Source of the DNA: Xanthoparmelia taractica
Taxonomy: Eukaryota > Ascomycota > Lecanoromycetes > Lecanorales > Parmeliaceae
DNA length: 64,000 nt
Direction of reading: 5' to 3'
Assembly (NCBI GenBank): GCA_033085395.1
Contig: JANQBS010000002.1
Span: 62,001-126,000 of the forward strand
The notes below the pieces were generated by a model. That model had not been told where the DNA came from, ran no database searches, and worked only from the letters and a program-made list of their open reading frames with translations. How positions within the stretch are numbered: the stretch's first letter is position 1; each line of letters begins with the position of its first letter. Positions 11,765 to 23,214 of the stretch are shown one piece after another. The position numbers and the translations under genes are program-made.

Positions 11765-13147
11765 TCAGAAGTGCGGTATAAAATTGGACCACTGCACGGA
11801 ATCGAACGCGCCGCTTGGAAGCGAGCGAAGGCTGACGAAAACCTCAATGACGATGTAAGTACGTGCCACGGTGTAGACGAAGGTCACAGGCGACATGATT
11901 ACAAATTCCCAGAAAGGAATGAATTCCATCTCGCGTCTTTTCTTCTCCATGGTGTCCACCCGAGCGATGTGGACTGGGTTCTTGGGAAACAATTTCAGGT
12001 ACCATCGTGACCAGCGGCCGACACGATGTCCATCCTGATAAGTTTCGCAAGCCAGGAAGATGAAGGTGGTCGCAACGATGGTGATGCAGCCCACTCGCCA
12101 GATAATGCGCTCCACGCCAGTTGGAAAATCAAAGTTCCAGGCAATGAAGTGTATGCAGCAGTAGGCTAAAATGATGATAAATACAAAGATGGCGTCAGGG
12201 CTTGCTCCAATGACGGGGAACTTGTCGTTCGTGAAACGAGGTAACGGTCGCTCACGCGGGCCCATCTTGAATCGTAAATGTGGTTGTATTTCGGTGAGCC
12301 AAGATGGAGATTGGTCGTCAACGAAGTCAAGAGGGGTATGGCTGTATACCTTGTGTGCGTTCGGCAAGTTCCTAGCCTCGATGAGTATCTCCTTTGTGCT
12401 ATTGGGGATCTCGATTATTGTTGGGCTCTCAGCATCTAGAGGCTTGTCGGACCATTGGTAATAGGACGCGAAGGTACAGAACACAAAACCAAATGTCGCA
12501 AGCTCGAGCGTCGTGACGGGAAGATGTTGAATTGCACGTCCCAAGCACTGCAGAACGAACCATCCGGTCTGTAACAAAGTTAAAGCCTTCTGGAATCTAT
12601 CCTGCTTGCTCTTGTCCCAAATCTCTTTCTCGGTTATAGCAGGGAAGGGTGTGTAGCCTCGAGTCACGAGGTAGTGCAGTTGTTTGGAGTTGACTGGGAA
12701 TGGTTGGCTATCGCGTGGCTGCAAGATGAAGCCACCCATGTTCGCATAGAACCCATGGCGCACTGTCCACTGGTTGTATCCAGAGTTCTTCCACAGCTCT
12801 ACTGAGCGCTTCGCTTCGACCTTTTGACCTGTAGCGAATCCGACAATGAACTCGGGAGCCATGACGGCCTGCACCATCCAGCGAAACTTGCGCAGCCATC
12901 GCTGGAGGTATTTTTCATGAAGCGAAGGTATGTTGAGGTGCAGGGAAGTCCATGTGCAGAGAAAAATGGTGAGAAGAGAGCCCCATATGATATCGAAGGT
13001 GCCCCGCCCATTTGGTGAGCTGACCCATCCTTCCTGACGTCCGGAAGACGTCGCATTCGTGGTGCTAGCTGCTAATGCTTTTCCTAGGTACAATTCCAAG
13101 ATTAAGAGGAGGTGTGCCATTGGCGCCATGTGTTGCTCAATGCCCAT
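11765..13147 (-). CDS. Fungal multi-pass membrane protein, unknown function (~460 aa)
   Basis: Single long exon. ATG 13147 (or the ATG at 13129) opens a signal-peptide-like stretch (AHLLLILELYLGKALA). A membrane segment (IIWGSLLTIFLCTWTSLHLN) follows near residue 55. The middle carries the pattern WTVRHGFYANMGGF, typical of an expanded basidiomycete/ascomycete family of uncharacterised membrane proteins, then hydrophobic spans around FVFIIILAYCCIHFIAWNF and GCITIVATTFIFLACETYQDG, and a last one near VFVYTVAR-like residues before the C-terminus. Paralogues are often numerous and variable in fungi. No enzymatic motif is visible. A shorter plus-strand open frame inside it is a shadow. Confidence 0.8.
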   Translation of the reverse strand: MGIEQHMAPMAHLLLILELYLGKALAASTTNATSSGRQEGWVSSPNGRGTFDIIWGSLLTIFLCTWTSLHLNIPSLHEKYLQRWLRKFRWMVQAVMAPEFIVGFATGQKVEAKRSVELWKNSGYNQWTVRHGFYANMGGFILQPRDSQPFPVNSKQLHYLVTRGYTPFPAITEKEIWDKSKQDRFQKALTLLQTGWFVLQCLGRAIQHLPVTTLELATFGFVFCTFASYYQWSDKPLDAESPTIIEIPNSTKEILIEARNLPNAHKVYSHTPLDFVDDQSPSWLTEIQPHLRFKMGPRERPLPRFTNDKFPVIGASPDAIFVFIIILAYCCIHFIAWNFDFPTGVERIIWRVGCITIVATTFIFLACETYQDGHRVGRWSRWYLKLFPKNPVHIARVDTMEKKRREMEFIPFWEFVIMSPVTFVYTVARTYIVIEVFVSLRSLPSGAFDSVQWSNFIPHF

Positions 13148-13666
13148 CCGCAACGCAAGAATTGGGCATCATTGCCTGCAGCGGCTTCACTCTTCCAAGA
13201 TTGGCTGTCTCAGCTAGAGTTGGCAAAGCATTCGTACACCTGTTGGTGGCTTCGATGATAGAGCCATGGATGTCGAAGCTCTGGCTCATCTAAGTGAGGC
13301 GGTCACGATTCTGGCGGGCGACTTTTGTGGCGGGGCAGCTTCTAGGCATAAATATTTGCTGGCACGGCTGGCTAAAGTAACGTAAGATTTAAGCGTCCGG
13401 CGCTAGCTTGGAAGCTTGCCAAGGCAGCCTCATAAGATTTCTAGTTTTTGGAGGCGGCGAGAGAGAGGCTGTAACATTAACTGCGTTCCCTCAGGAGCTG
13501 AAGCGCGCACAACGAGAATTACTGCTTCCTAGGAGGCAACAATCTCTCTTCCTCTGGTATTTCTTAGGTTACACTCCTTCGTTCATGTCTGTTCTTGTGG
13601 AGCTCATCTTCTCTACGTCTCTCCCTTTGCATCAATAGCACTAGTGTTATTTTGTTCCCGCTCTTC
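13148..13666. other. Bidirectional promoter region
   Basis: About 520 bp separating the divergent starts of the membrane protein and the lipid-droplet hydrolase. A pyrimidine-rich stretch at 13540-13625 precedes the plus-strand start, as is common in fungal leaders. Confidence 0.4.
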
Positions 13667-14940
13667 ATGAGTCTGAATAGAGATAGAGATCCTCTTCTGG
13701 GGGATCTCTCTTCCGAGGAGGCCGACAGGATATACTACGAACCTTCTACAGACTCACTTGATGGGAAATCTCAAGACTATCTGATTTATTTTTTGCCAGG
13801 AAACCCAGGCGTGATTCAATACTACCAACCATTCTTGTCAAGATTGCATAATCTACTCTCCAATTCATCTACGACCGAGTCTTCTAGATTTTACATATGC
13901 GGCTACTCCTACAAGGGTTTTGAGTCTACTCAGGTTGGCAAATCTAAACCCCCCAGATACCCGCTTTCGCTCGAGCAACAAATCGGAACGCAGGAGCAAC
14001 TTCTTTACGGTCACATCAAGTCTCACCGTGAGTCTCACCGCAACCATACTGGTGAAAATCCCAAAGTCATACTCATGGGTCATTCCGTTGGATGTTATAT
14101 GCTACTTGAGCTCATTCAACAACACCGCGATAAGATCGAAGAAGGAGGTGAAGAGGACTTTGATCTCATTGGCGGAATCTTGCTGTTTCCTACCATCACG
14201 GATCTCGCGAAATCGCCTCTAGGAAGGGTACTTGGTGTACGTACTTTTGACCCTCTACCAGGCTTCCAGCTAAACCTCACTTCTACCCAGAAAATCCTTC
14301 AGATTCCGTACTTTCCCATAATCATGGGAACCATCGCAAAGACTTTATCATCGCTGGTCCCGCATAGTTTTCTTCACTGGCTTGTCAAGCTCGTGACCAG
14401 ATTCCCCGAGTACGCAGCAACCAGCACGACCTCGTTTATCAAAAGCCCGATGGGCGTTAGACAAGCCTTGTAAGTGCTCTCTCTCTCCAGGATCCATGAA
14501 CTCAGCTAACGAATCTTGCAGATATCTTGCCAAGGATGAAATGACAACAATTACGAACGACAAATGGGACAAAGAAGTCTGGGGAGCTGCAACAAGTGAA
14601 GGCACGAACGACCGCGACACGGCAAATTCGAACCTTACTTTCTACTGGGGGGAAACGGTATTTCCAATCCACGTGCAGCCAAGCCCAATCGATTCTGACA
14701 TAAGGACAGGACAATTGGGTAGCCGTTAAGACCAGAGACCAGTTGATAGCAGCTCGAGGCCATTTATCGAATAGTCAGACTGACTCTGGATCGGAAAACT
14801 GGAAACCGGTCATGTTATTCGACAAAGAAGGCATGCCTCACGATTTCTGCACGAGTTTACGCAATAGCCATAGTGTAGCTGGCAAAGTCAAGGACTGGGT
14901 AGGTGGTATCATTGAAGCTCATAACAAAGAGATCTCCTAG
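13667..14940 (+). CDS. Lipid droplet-associated hydrolase (LDAH-like alpha/beta hydrolase)
   Basis: Model: 13667..14469, 14522..14657, 14710..14940 (389 aa). The family is a serine hydrolase of lipid droplets (human LDAH, yeast Ldh1) acting on neutral lipids or sterol esters; the exact substrate is debated. Visible features: the oxyanion-loop motif YFLPGNPGVIQYY (about 41-53), the nucleophile elbow GHSVG with Ser140, a hydrophobic middle region around PHSFLHWLVKLV, and a C-terminal catalytic His in GMPHDFC. Intron 1 (52 nt, GTAAGT...TTGCAG) joins to read ALYLAKDEM; intron 2 (52 nt, GTATTT...GGACAG) joins to read YWGETDNWVA, the conserved strand and Asp region of the family. ATG 13667 is the first ATG in frame. 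Confidence 0.88.
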
Positions 14941-16045
14941 ATGGCGGACAGATCGAAGCCCCTCGGCATGCGGAAGCTCCATTGAATGCATAGTAGAAAG
15001 CAGATCTACAGCTGCGGCGCGAGTACATGAATTCGTCGACTCAATATGCTGTTCCGCCAGAGACAACTCCAAGCTGCCGCCCAGATTGCTTGACGGCGAA
15101 GCAAGACTAAGATGATACCCTTAGGAAGAGAGTCACAATGTGAGGAAGGGCGGAAACCGACTCCGCGACTACTACCCGCTTTCCACTGCCCAATGGCTGG
15201 CACCATGTGGTTTGGCTTTTAGACCTCAAACTTCTAGCTTTATAAGCAGGAAGGGACCAGCATATCCACAACGGTTCGGTCACATTTCTTGTGAAGTCGA
15301 ATCATCATTGGAGGAAAGCCACGAGTTATGTACTTCGTATAGAGCACGAGCGGTTTGCTTGATGAGGTGATGCAGAGTAGGGAGAATGGTAATATTTGAT
15401 GCCATAGTGGCTAGCAACGGCTTGGTCATCAAGTTGGCTCAATCATTATTTATGGTATGGGTACAGCAATCATGGTGGTTGGGTCTTTTTTTTTGGATTT
15501 GGATATATAAGCATGATGCTCAAGAGTTCGTCTACAAATGCCAATAGCGTTGATTTACAAGCCATTCGCTGGATCACAGAGAGTAAGATAAAGGTAAAGT
15601 AAGTCAGTGCAGAACAGGGATGTCTTATTGGAAAGTGTGGGCTTCTAAGCGATACCGGAGGTAAAGAAACAGGGTTTATCATAACGCTAGCTCCAATGTG
15701 TATTGGCGTACTCGGGTATCCTGACCTCGAAAGGTATAAGGTAAAGTATTTTACATCATTCAAAGTGCAACAAACAGCCTCAATAATGTGACTCAGAATG
15801 TTGGGCATCTGCCCATCAAATCAACCCAATTCACCCACAAGACATCCAGCTTTATAAGATGATCAACACCTCCCCCAATTGACAAGCTTCTCTTCCATAG
15901 ATAGCATATCAAAAAAGACATCAATCGCAGCTTCCAATCATGCCAGTCTAGCTTCGTGATATCCTTCCTTAACTCTTACATCAACCCTCTCTGACTTACA
16001 TTCCTTTCCCAGTTTCCAAACTTATCTCTCTAATCCTCAGCTTCC
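14941..16045. other. Intergenic region upstream of the arrestin gene
   Basis: About 1.1 kb without coding signal. The last 200 bp (about 15840-16045) are C/T-rich, consistent with the promoter and 5' leader of the next gene. Confidence 0.4.
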
Positions 16046-18091
16046 ATGTTACCCGAGAACATCATGTTCGCCGAGCAACGAAGGGGCTCGTTGGCCAGGA
16101 TGAAGGACTTGGTCCTCACTCCCAAGCCAGTCGTCGAGATCACTCTTACAGACGACCAAAAGGACGCATTCGTGCCTCAATACACATCCTTGGATGAGAT
16201 AAAGGGAGAAGTCTCCATCACCGCTTCATGTGATACGAGCTTCGACGACATCTATATTTCCTTCGAGGGCTCTACCCGCACTTTCGTCGAGAAGATCGCT
16301 TCAACCTCCCCCACAAACGCCCGAACAGAAGCTTTTCATAACTTTATCCGTCTGATCCAGCCTACCGATCCCTCAGCGTTTCCTAACTCCCGAGTCATTG
16401 AAGCAGGAAAGGTCTACAAATTTCCCTTCACCTTCGTCGTTCCGGACAGCCTGCTGCCACAAGCATGTACACACCCCAAGAAGCCTGGCTTCCCAGAAGG
16501 AGGTCATTTGACACCCCCCCCAAGTCTGGGTGATCCGCTGGTCGCGAGTATGGGAAGGTCATTAATGGACGACATGGCCCCGGACATGGGGACAATAGGT
16601 ATGTTAAATTGGAGAAATCTCTTCTCTGTTGAGGACTTCAAGCTGCACATTAGACTCGCTTTGGAGTCAGTGTACGGGGTGTATTCCCGGAGGACTTCTT
16701 GATTTGTCCTCACGATTTGCCTCTGTACCCTTAAGAGATGTCTTTCCCCTCGATTCGGTTCTAGATTTGTCCCACGATTGGACTCTTTCATCCATTGGCC
16801 TCTTCCATTGGCCTCTGTCGATAGCTTCTTTGACCTGTTGAGCTACCCATCTTTCATCTCGGGAGTCAGATTTACTTCTTGGAAAGGGCATGCTGACGCC
16901 ACGTCATCACCTAGCGTACTCTATCAAAGGTCGAATTACCAGTGGTCGGGGTGCAGGTGGAAAGTACAAGACCATGGCGGAGGGCTCGAAGAAGCTTCGA
17001 ATCATACCAGCCATCGAGGAACAACCACCTCTTGATGTGATAGTTGAGGGAGATGACCGTTACGACTACAAGATGCGACGCGAGAAGAACATCAGAAAGG
17101 GCACATTCCAAAAGAAACTCGGCCGCCTCGTGGTGCAGTCAGCGCAGCCACAAAGCCTTAAATTGCCATATGCCAGGGGGCCTAATTCCGACTGCAATCC
17201 CACTACCATCGCCACCATGAACGTGCGGTTTGACCCAATTGATGAATCTTCCCCTCTGCCAAGCCTGAACACAGTCCAAGCGAAGCTGAAAGTGGCGACT
17301 TGCTACGCAAGCGTTCCCATGGATGAAATACCTACAAAGTCCAGTGATTTTCATTCCAGCAGTGTCCGTGGGATATTTGTCGAAACTCTAAATCTATCTT
17401 CCCTTTGTCTCTCCAACATTGAGTGGGAAAAGCAAACTTCCTCGACAAACTTGCTCAATCGTCGAAATTCTGGAATACCGAGTCCGTCCGAAGCCTACAA
17501 TGGCGGGTCATTCTACACAGCGAAGGTTGCTGTTCCTGTCTCACCCCCAAAGGGCAGCAAAGTCCTCGTCCCCTCTTTCCACTCTTGTCTTGTTTCTAGG
17601 ATGTACGCTCTCGACTTGTACCTCTCTGTCAGTACTCCAAGCGCTACAGTCATAGATCCAACAATCCGCCTCAAGCTGCCTTTACAGGTGTCATCCGAGG
17701 GGAACCATCACGCGATGCCCAGAGTCTCAGCACAGGTATGGTTCAATCCCTCTCATGAAGGCCTCATACGGAACTCTTGACCTATAGGATATGTGCTGAC
17801 GTCGGTTACTACTCCTCACAGGAACACGGTACCATCGCAGCCACGGAAGCAAACGCTTACTTCGACCCCCACGGCGTCGAGCATCCGGCGCCAGAATACA
17901 CCGAACGTGCCCGAGATGCCCCTCCAACCCGCGCAACGGCTCGCGTGCAGCAAAGGTTCCAGTCACTGAGCTTCGAGGGTGAAGAAGCGGCCCTGGCGCC
18001 GCCCCCCGAGTATGCCCGCTTCGGAGGTGGGAACAGGCAGAGGGTATCGAGTAATGCCACGAGTCCGCCAGCGTCGCCCGGGTCGATATAG
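16046..18091 (+). CDS. Alpha-arrestin (arrestin-related trafficking adaptor)
   Basis: Model: 16046..16598, 16915..17735, 17822..18091 (547 aa). Alpha-arrestins bind plasma-membrane transporters and recruit the Rsp5/Nedd4 ubiquitin ligase for endocytosis. The N-terminal arrestin fold begins with VVEITLTDDQKDAF; DDIYISFEGSTRTFVE and YKFPFTFVVPDSLLPQAC are diagnostic. Exon 2 resumes with AYSIKGRIT and carries RFDPIDESSPLP and LVPSFHSCLVSRMYALDL. The C-terminal tail has a PPEY sequence (PPxY, a WW-domain ligand) and a related APEY, which supports the Rsp5-adaptor role. Intron 1 is 316 nt, far longer than others here, and contains a CCATTGGCCTCT direct repeat. Intron 2 is 86 nt. Phases agree at both junctions. 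Confidence 0.88.
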
Positions 18092-18658
18092 GTGCGTTTT
18101 GGGGGGGATGTAGTCAATGGAACAACGTGACTGGAAGAGGAAGAAGCCAAGAAGGAAGGTTGGATGGGAGTAAGGCGAAAGAGCCTAAAGAAACTTGAAT
18201 GGATGGTAGAGGGCCACGAAGCATTGCTATTAACGGCACGGCGTCTGGGGATTCTGCACCTGGACTATTACATGATACCCATTCCTTTTTGTGCATGTTG
18301 AAGGTGTATTGTACGGATTATTTGCTTAAATCAAAAGAGGCAAGCGTTCAGATGACAGGTTCGTAATGGGACGGGTCGATCCCCCTTCATTCTGGAGAGG
18401 TGATTCTACTCTTGGAAACAAGATAGAGTCTGAGGAGAAGTTCCCTATTCTGTGCACAGCGTTCAAATCTTTCCATAAACCGCGCTATGGGTGTTACATA
18501 TATGATTCATTTAAAGCCACGCCATTATGCTCGCAAGTGAACATTGCAGCCCCATGATTTTTTCTACTCCGGAAAATGCTGCCCGCCATCTACAACGCCC
18601 CGCAGTGTCCAAACGCCCCAGTCAAAAAAGAGAAAAGCATTAGACGTCCATTACTCAG
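18092..18658. other. Convergent 3' region
   Basis: About 570 bp between convergent stop codons of the arrestin and TM9 genes. No coding signal was seen. Confidence 0.4.
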
Positions 18659-20957
18659 TCAGTCAGCTTTGATTGCCCTGCATCGGTAATTAGCGTTGGT
18701 TCTTGAGGTGAGTGTGATAGACGGATTCCGGAGTGCAAGCTTGCTTACCCATAGATATTCCTTACAAAAGCGTACGCCGTCAGGAAGCCCACCGTGCCCG
18801 TCAACAAGCCGTAGACGGCGCACGCCAGCAAGCTGTAGCTGAAGAACAGCATGCCCGATATGAAGCCCTGAATGTGCAGTTTGGTCCAGTAGAACCAGAC
18901 GCAGTACATGAAGATCCAGGCCGCGGAGCCGGACCCGATGAAGACGGACTGCCACCACCAATGGTAGTTCTCCGCGCACAGCTGTATATACGTCGCTACG
19001 ATCGTGACCTCGACGACGGTGACGATGCAGACGAGGGAGACGACGGTGAGGAAACCGAAGACGTAGTAGTACCCGCTTTTATCCTGCCAGATGCTGCGGA
19101 AGACGAAGAGCAGCTCGATGAAGATGACGGCGAAGGGGATCAGGCCCGCGAGCAAGATGCTGTAGATGCTTCGGGTGTACCATGGCTGCTTTGGTACCTG
19201 GCGAGCGATGCTGTTTGTCTTGGTTGGGTGTTCGTACGAGTTGCTGCAGTGGTAACCGTACCAGCTACCGCAGTAGACGAGGGGAAGCTGGATGAGAAGC
19301 CAGAGGGCGATGAGACCGACCAGTGTGCCGAATGGGAGTGCGGTGCTGGAAGCCTGCGCCCAGACAAAGAGGTTGAGGATGAAGATTGTTGAGAAGAGAA
19401 GGCCGGGAAAGAGGAGGGCTGTCATAAGGGTGTTTCGGCGCCAGTCCTTTCCATTAAACGTCTTATAGATCCGTCCGGAGAAATAGCCGGAGAACACCCC
19501 GGCGAAGATGAAGAGACCCATGCCAACGCTGACGAAACCGCCGCGAAAGCTGGGGTTGAGAATGCCAAGGGTGCTGAGGATGAGAAGGCCGGTGGTCATG
19601 AAGACGAGCTGGGTGCCTGAGCCTATCAAAGGAGCTAGGAAGCCGGCGTAGCTAGGAGCGCGGAAGACGTCGCCGTGAAGGAGCTTCCAGCCTGTGATGT
19701 CTTCGACGAACTCTTCGTCTGAAGATATATCATTATCAATGTCTGGGTCGCCCTTCTGATCAAGTAAGCCGTTTGACTTCTCCCGTGGTGATCGGTTGCC
19801 AGCCCTCGGCTTCTTCGCCTTGATCTTGATCTTTCCTTCCTCTATACCTCCGTCCTTGATATTCCGTCTTCCGTCTCCAGCCACGGTTTTTGCCAGGATC
19901 ATCACTACAACAGCGGTGAGAAGCCCACAGATCACAAGCGAGTTGATGATGGCCAGCCAGTGGATGCTGGTGCTCTCTTCCTGATTATTGAAGTACAAGT
20001 CCCACCTCTTTGACCATTCGACTTTGTCGTCCTCGCGGAAATAGACGGCGTACGAGTATGGTATTGTGACTGTGGAGCCATCATCGATATCATCATCCGC
20101 AGGCAAATACGATGAGTGGGGATATTGACTCGCCAGATGGGAATTGTTGGGCGCAATGTAAAGCTCCATGCCAGCTGTGTCGCCATGAATTTCCTGTGGG
20201 CAGCCTGTGCTGTCTCTATGGCCTGCCTCGATACTTTTCGTATACACTTCGAACCCCACAATGACCTTGCCGCCATTCTCGCCTGCCCGTCCTGGTGCCT
20301 TTCGCCATCGCAGGACGAGTGTTTGATGATTGTTGATGAAATATCGTGGCTTCCCAGTGACAGATGAATAATCCTTGTATCCCATCTTGAAACCTGCAGC
20401 GTAATACTTGTGCGTCTTGTCAACTGTCACGAAGCTCGTAGCGCCTGGTAGGTTGTCCACAATCCATTCGGCCACGTATCCATCTTCCACTAATTCCTGT
20501 GCCCTCTTAATGCCTCGCCGATCAACCTGACGACTACAAAGATATTGACACTCGTTGTCTTGTCCCATGACGATGTCGTAGTCCGAAGTCATGATCCGAT
20601 CTCCACGAAGCACCTCCCCCAGATTAAGGGAGACGCTCCGGCCACTGGCATAACCGGCATGCTTCTGACCGGTTGGCGGGCAAACGAATGGAAGGTCGTA
20701 GTAAGCGTATTGCAATTGGGTGTTGTCGGAGTAGACCTTATTAACCTCCAATGGTATGGATTCATTGTCCAGGTAGCTCTTGATTGACCATCCTAGAACA
20801 ACAGAGATCAGCACTTGGAGAGGGTTCGCAAAAGAGGCCCCCCCAAACTTCGATGTGGGATTCTGTCCTTACCTGGTATATAGAATGCCTGCGTAAAGGT
20901 TATTGCGCCAAAAAGCGCCAGGAGCCTGCTAGACAGGATGCGAAAATCTGCGTGCAT
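18659..20957 (-). CDS. Transmembrane 9 superfamily protein (EMP70/TMN type)
   Basis: Model: 20873..20957, 18749..20792, 18659..18677 (715 aa). TM9 proteins act in Golgi/endosomal sorting. Exon 1 (85 nt) encodes ATG and a signal peptide (LLALFGAITFTQA) and joins to read AFYIPGWSIKSY, the classic mature N-terminus. The lumenal domain has NKVYSDNTQLQYAYYDLPFVCPP and ends before the first membrane span (HWLAIINSLVICGLLTAVVV). An acidic cytosolic loop (EEFVEDITGWKLLHGDVFR) is followed by eight C-terminal spans. The last intron (71 nt) leaves a 19-nt exon giving the end GAIKAD; Lys-Ala-Asp at the C-terminus is the KxD/E COPI-binding signal. Without that exon the protein would stop at IYG. All phases are consistent. 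Confidence 0.93.
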
Positions 20958-22126
20958 TTCGAGAGAAAGGGTGGGATTGAAGGTGCAGTATTGCCGAAGG
21001 ACGAAGCATCAAACGAGTGAAAAGGGAAATGGTGTCTCTATCCTTTGAACGCAGGAAGCTGTTCTACGTGGTTTGACCGCCCTGGCGTCTGAGCTTTAGC
21101 TGGAGTCGGTCGGTCGAGGCGTGCGTGGGCGCTCGTAACAAGAGGACTAACCAGACAAAGACCGAGATTGCTAATGAGTGAAAATGGTAGCTAGTACCGA
21201 AGGCATTCAACGAATGTAGTATATGATTAATATTAGTACGTTAGTATTCGAGTTCAAACAGTCGAATTGAGAGGGCGAGCGAGGGGAAGGACAGAAAAAT
21301 GCTTGGGGGATTACGGCGGCCGGTGAACTGTGGTATTGCCGATAGCTCCCCGTACCATTGACCTAGAATTAGAATAGTGTTGTTCTTAACTGACGCCTCG
21401 TCGATAACTTCCTAATAAAATATCTGACAGATCTTTTCACTAGAAAATGATAACGGTCGACGGTGCCGGCAAAAGTCTACGGCTAAAATACTCTCTCTAC
21501 AAGTGGACCTATGAGATTACTATCAAAAGTAGACATCCTTGCTTGTGGCTGCTGAGATAATCAGCATGCTTGATCAACTATTACCAGGAGAGATCTGGTT
21601 CGTTACCACTATATCTTGTCTTTTCGGTCTCCCACTCTGTCATCCGTACTAATTGCAGATATGTCAATGCCTGAGTGGGCGTAGTCCCCTGAGTCCTTTC
21701 GATTTTGGCGTATATGATGCGGGACAAAAGCGAGAATTGCCGTGCTTCGCTGGCTCATGGTCAATGGGTCTGCTATTATTTTTCCGACTAGGATTCGACA
21801 TGGTGGCTATTGTTCGATATTCTATTGTCGTAGAACCTTGATCTCGTACAAAGGCCGTTGTCCAGTCTTCTCGGTTCACACCATGCAATTGTTTTGCGGT
21901 AAAAGGAAATTTGCAAGGATAATAGTCTTCCTTTCAAGCACTTGTCTGTTCAATTGAATACAATAGACGCCTAGGTCTATATATTGCACGGTCAGCACCA
22001 ACAGCTTCTCGTTCTTCATCACCGTCACAAGCCTTGGGAACTCAGCAACATCCCTCCATCCTACGGATCAAGGTAAGTGCCGCGCAATCAACAAGAGCAG
22101 CAAGAAAGAATAAGGATCTTGCAGCA
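20958..22126. other. Divergent promoter region
   Basis: About 1.2 kb between divergent genes, locally A/T-rich. It contains a TATA-like box at 21978-21984. No coding signal was seen; short frames at 21650-21960 overlap in several phases. Confidence 0.4.
21978..21984 (+). promoter_or_regulatory. TATA-like box
   Basis: TATATAT about 140 bp upstream of the ATG at 22127, in the position expected for a fungal core promoter with a moderate leader. Confidence 0.35.
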
Positions 22127-22924
22127 ATGTCTATACCGGACCCGCTCAACCCTAAAATTTCCAATGCTCGCAGACTCGCTCCAAGATTCACGCCCCACAC
22201 CCCTTTCCATCATCCGCATTTCGACCCAAACGTGCCCAAAGAAAATCATCACCTGGTACCGCCTGCGCTGTTCGGAGGAAGGAAGCTCAACGGTGAGCTT
22301 CCAAGACCAGCTGTGGTGAATCTCCATGTCATGCTCAAGCTCACAAATGACCCAGACGAGGTTCAAAAGGAGTTTCATGACAAGATACCACAGATCAATG
22401 ACGTTTTAGGGTTATGGAGTGAAGTGAAGGGGGCCAGTCCGACAACGACCGGCGAAGCGCAGCTTCGATCGCGAGCACCTTTTGCCGAGGACGGGGTTCG
22501 GACTTCTCCAGAGGAAGGCAGTGGAGCCACCTTCAATCTTGTCAGTAACCTTGACACCCCTGGACGAGCCGACGTCATCTATCTCGCTGATGCTTCGGAA
22601 GACAGCGTGGAATACGCTGAAGAGTCAAGCATTCCCTCAAATCTTAGGACTATGGAATGGTTGGGTTTCGATGGTTCTTTCGTCCATCTGGAGGATGCAG
22701 AGCCAAAGATGGCTGCCGCTACAACAGAGCAAGGTTTCGACTTCAATGAGCGTAGCATGAGGAGGAGTAGCACTCCGTTCAATCTCAGGATTACAGAGTG
22801 GCTAGATGGTGAGCAGTCCATTGATCTTCCCAGTGAGACCTACAGTTCGGAAGCTGATTCTGATGCTGAAAATGATTCGAGGGAAATTGGACCGTACGAG
22901 AATTTCTGGATCAACCATCATTGA
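22127..22924 (+). CDS. Hypothetical protein, 265 aa, acidic C-terminus
   Basis: Single open frame. I choose ATG 22127 (start SIPDPLNPKISNARRLAPRF) because upstream codons in frame have no ATG. No known domain. The N-terminal third is basic and Pro/His-rich. The C-terminal half contains two similar blocks, SSIPSNLRTMEWLGFDG and SSTPFNLRITEWLDGEQ (near residues 172-190 and 210-225), i.e. an internal repeat of the pattern S-x-P-x-N-L-R-x-x-E-W-L. The tail is rich in Asp/Glu/Ser. No signal peptide or membrane span, so probably nuclear or cytosolic. Likely lineage-restricted. Confidence 0.55.
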   Translation: MSIPDPLNPKISNARRLAPRFTPHTPFHHPHFDPNVPKENHHLVPPALFGGRKLNGELPRPAVVNLHVMLKLTNDPDEVQKEFHDKIPQINDVLGLWSEVKGASPTTTGEAQLRSRAPFAEDGVRTSPEEGSGATFNLVSNLDTPGRADVIYLADASEDSVEYAEESSIPSNLRTMEWLGFDGSFVHLEDAEPKMAAATTEQGFDFNERSMRRSSTPFNLRITEWLDGEQSIDLPSETYSSEADSDAENDSREIGPYENFWINHH

Positions 22925-23214
22925 ACACCAATGAGGGTGGACCGAGGAGCCGCACACCTCAGTAGGTACAACCTCAGTGCATGGGCATCAGGCTCAAAAT
23001 TCCACCTAGCGAGCTATTGTGCATAACCAGGCTTATTACCCCAATCAAAGTACCACCGTTTTTAGCATATCCCGAGCTTCGGTCCAGTTCTTTGTCGAGG
23101 TGAGTAGTTTTACCCAAGAGTAGTGGGCTGCTTAATTAGCAAAATATATGAACCATCTTTCTAAGACCCACCTGATACGAAGCTTTCAAAGCAGACAGCT
23201 TTATCGCATGGCTT

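Noticed and set aside
12171..12461. Plus-strand frame with a hydrophobic end inside the large membrane-protein gene
   Set aside because: It overlaps a long, domain-like minus-strand frame and has no independent support.
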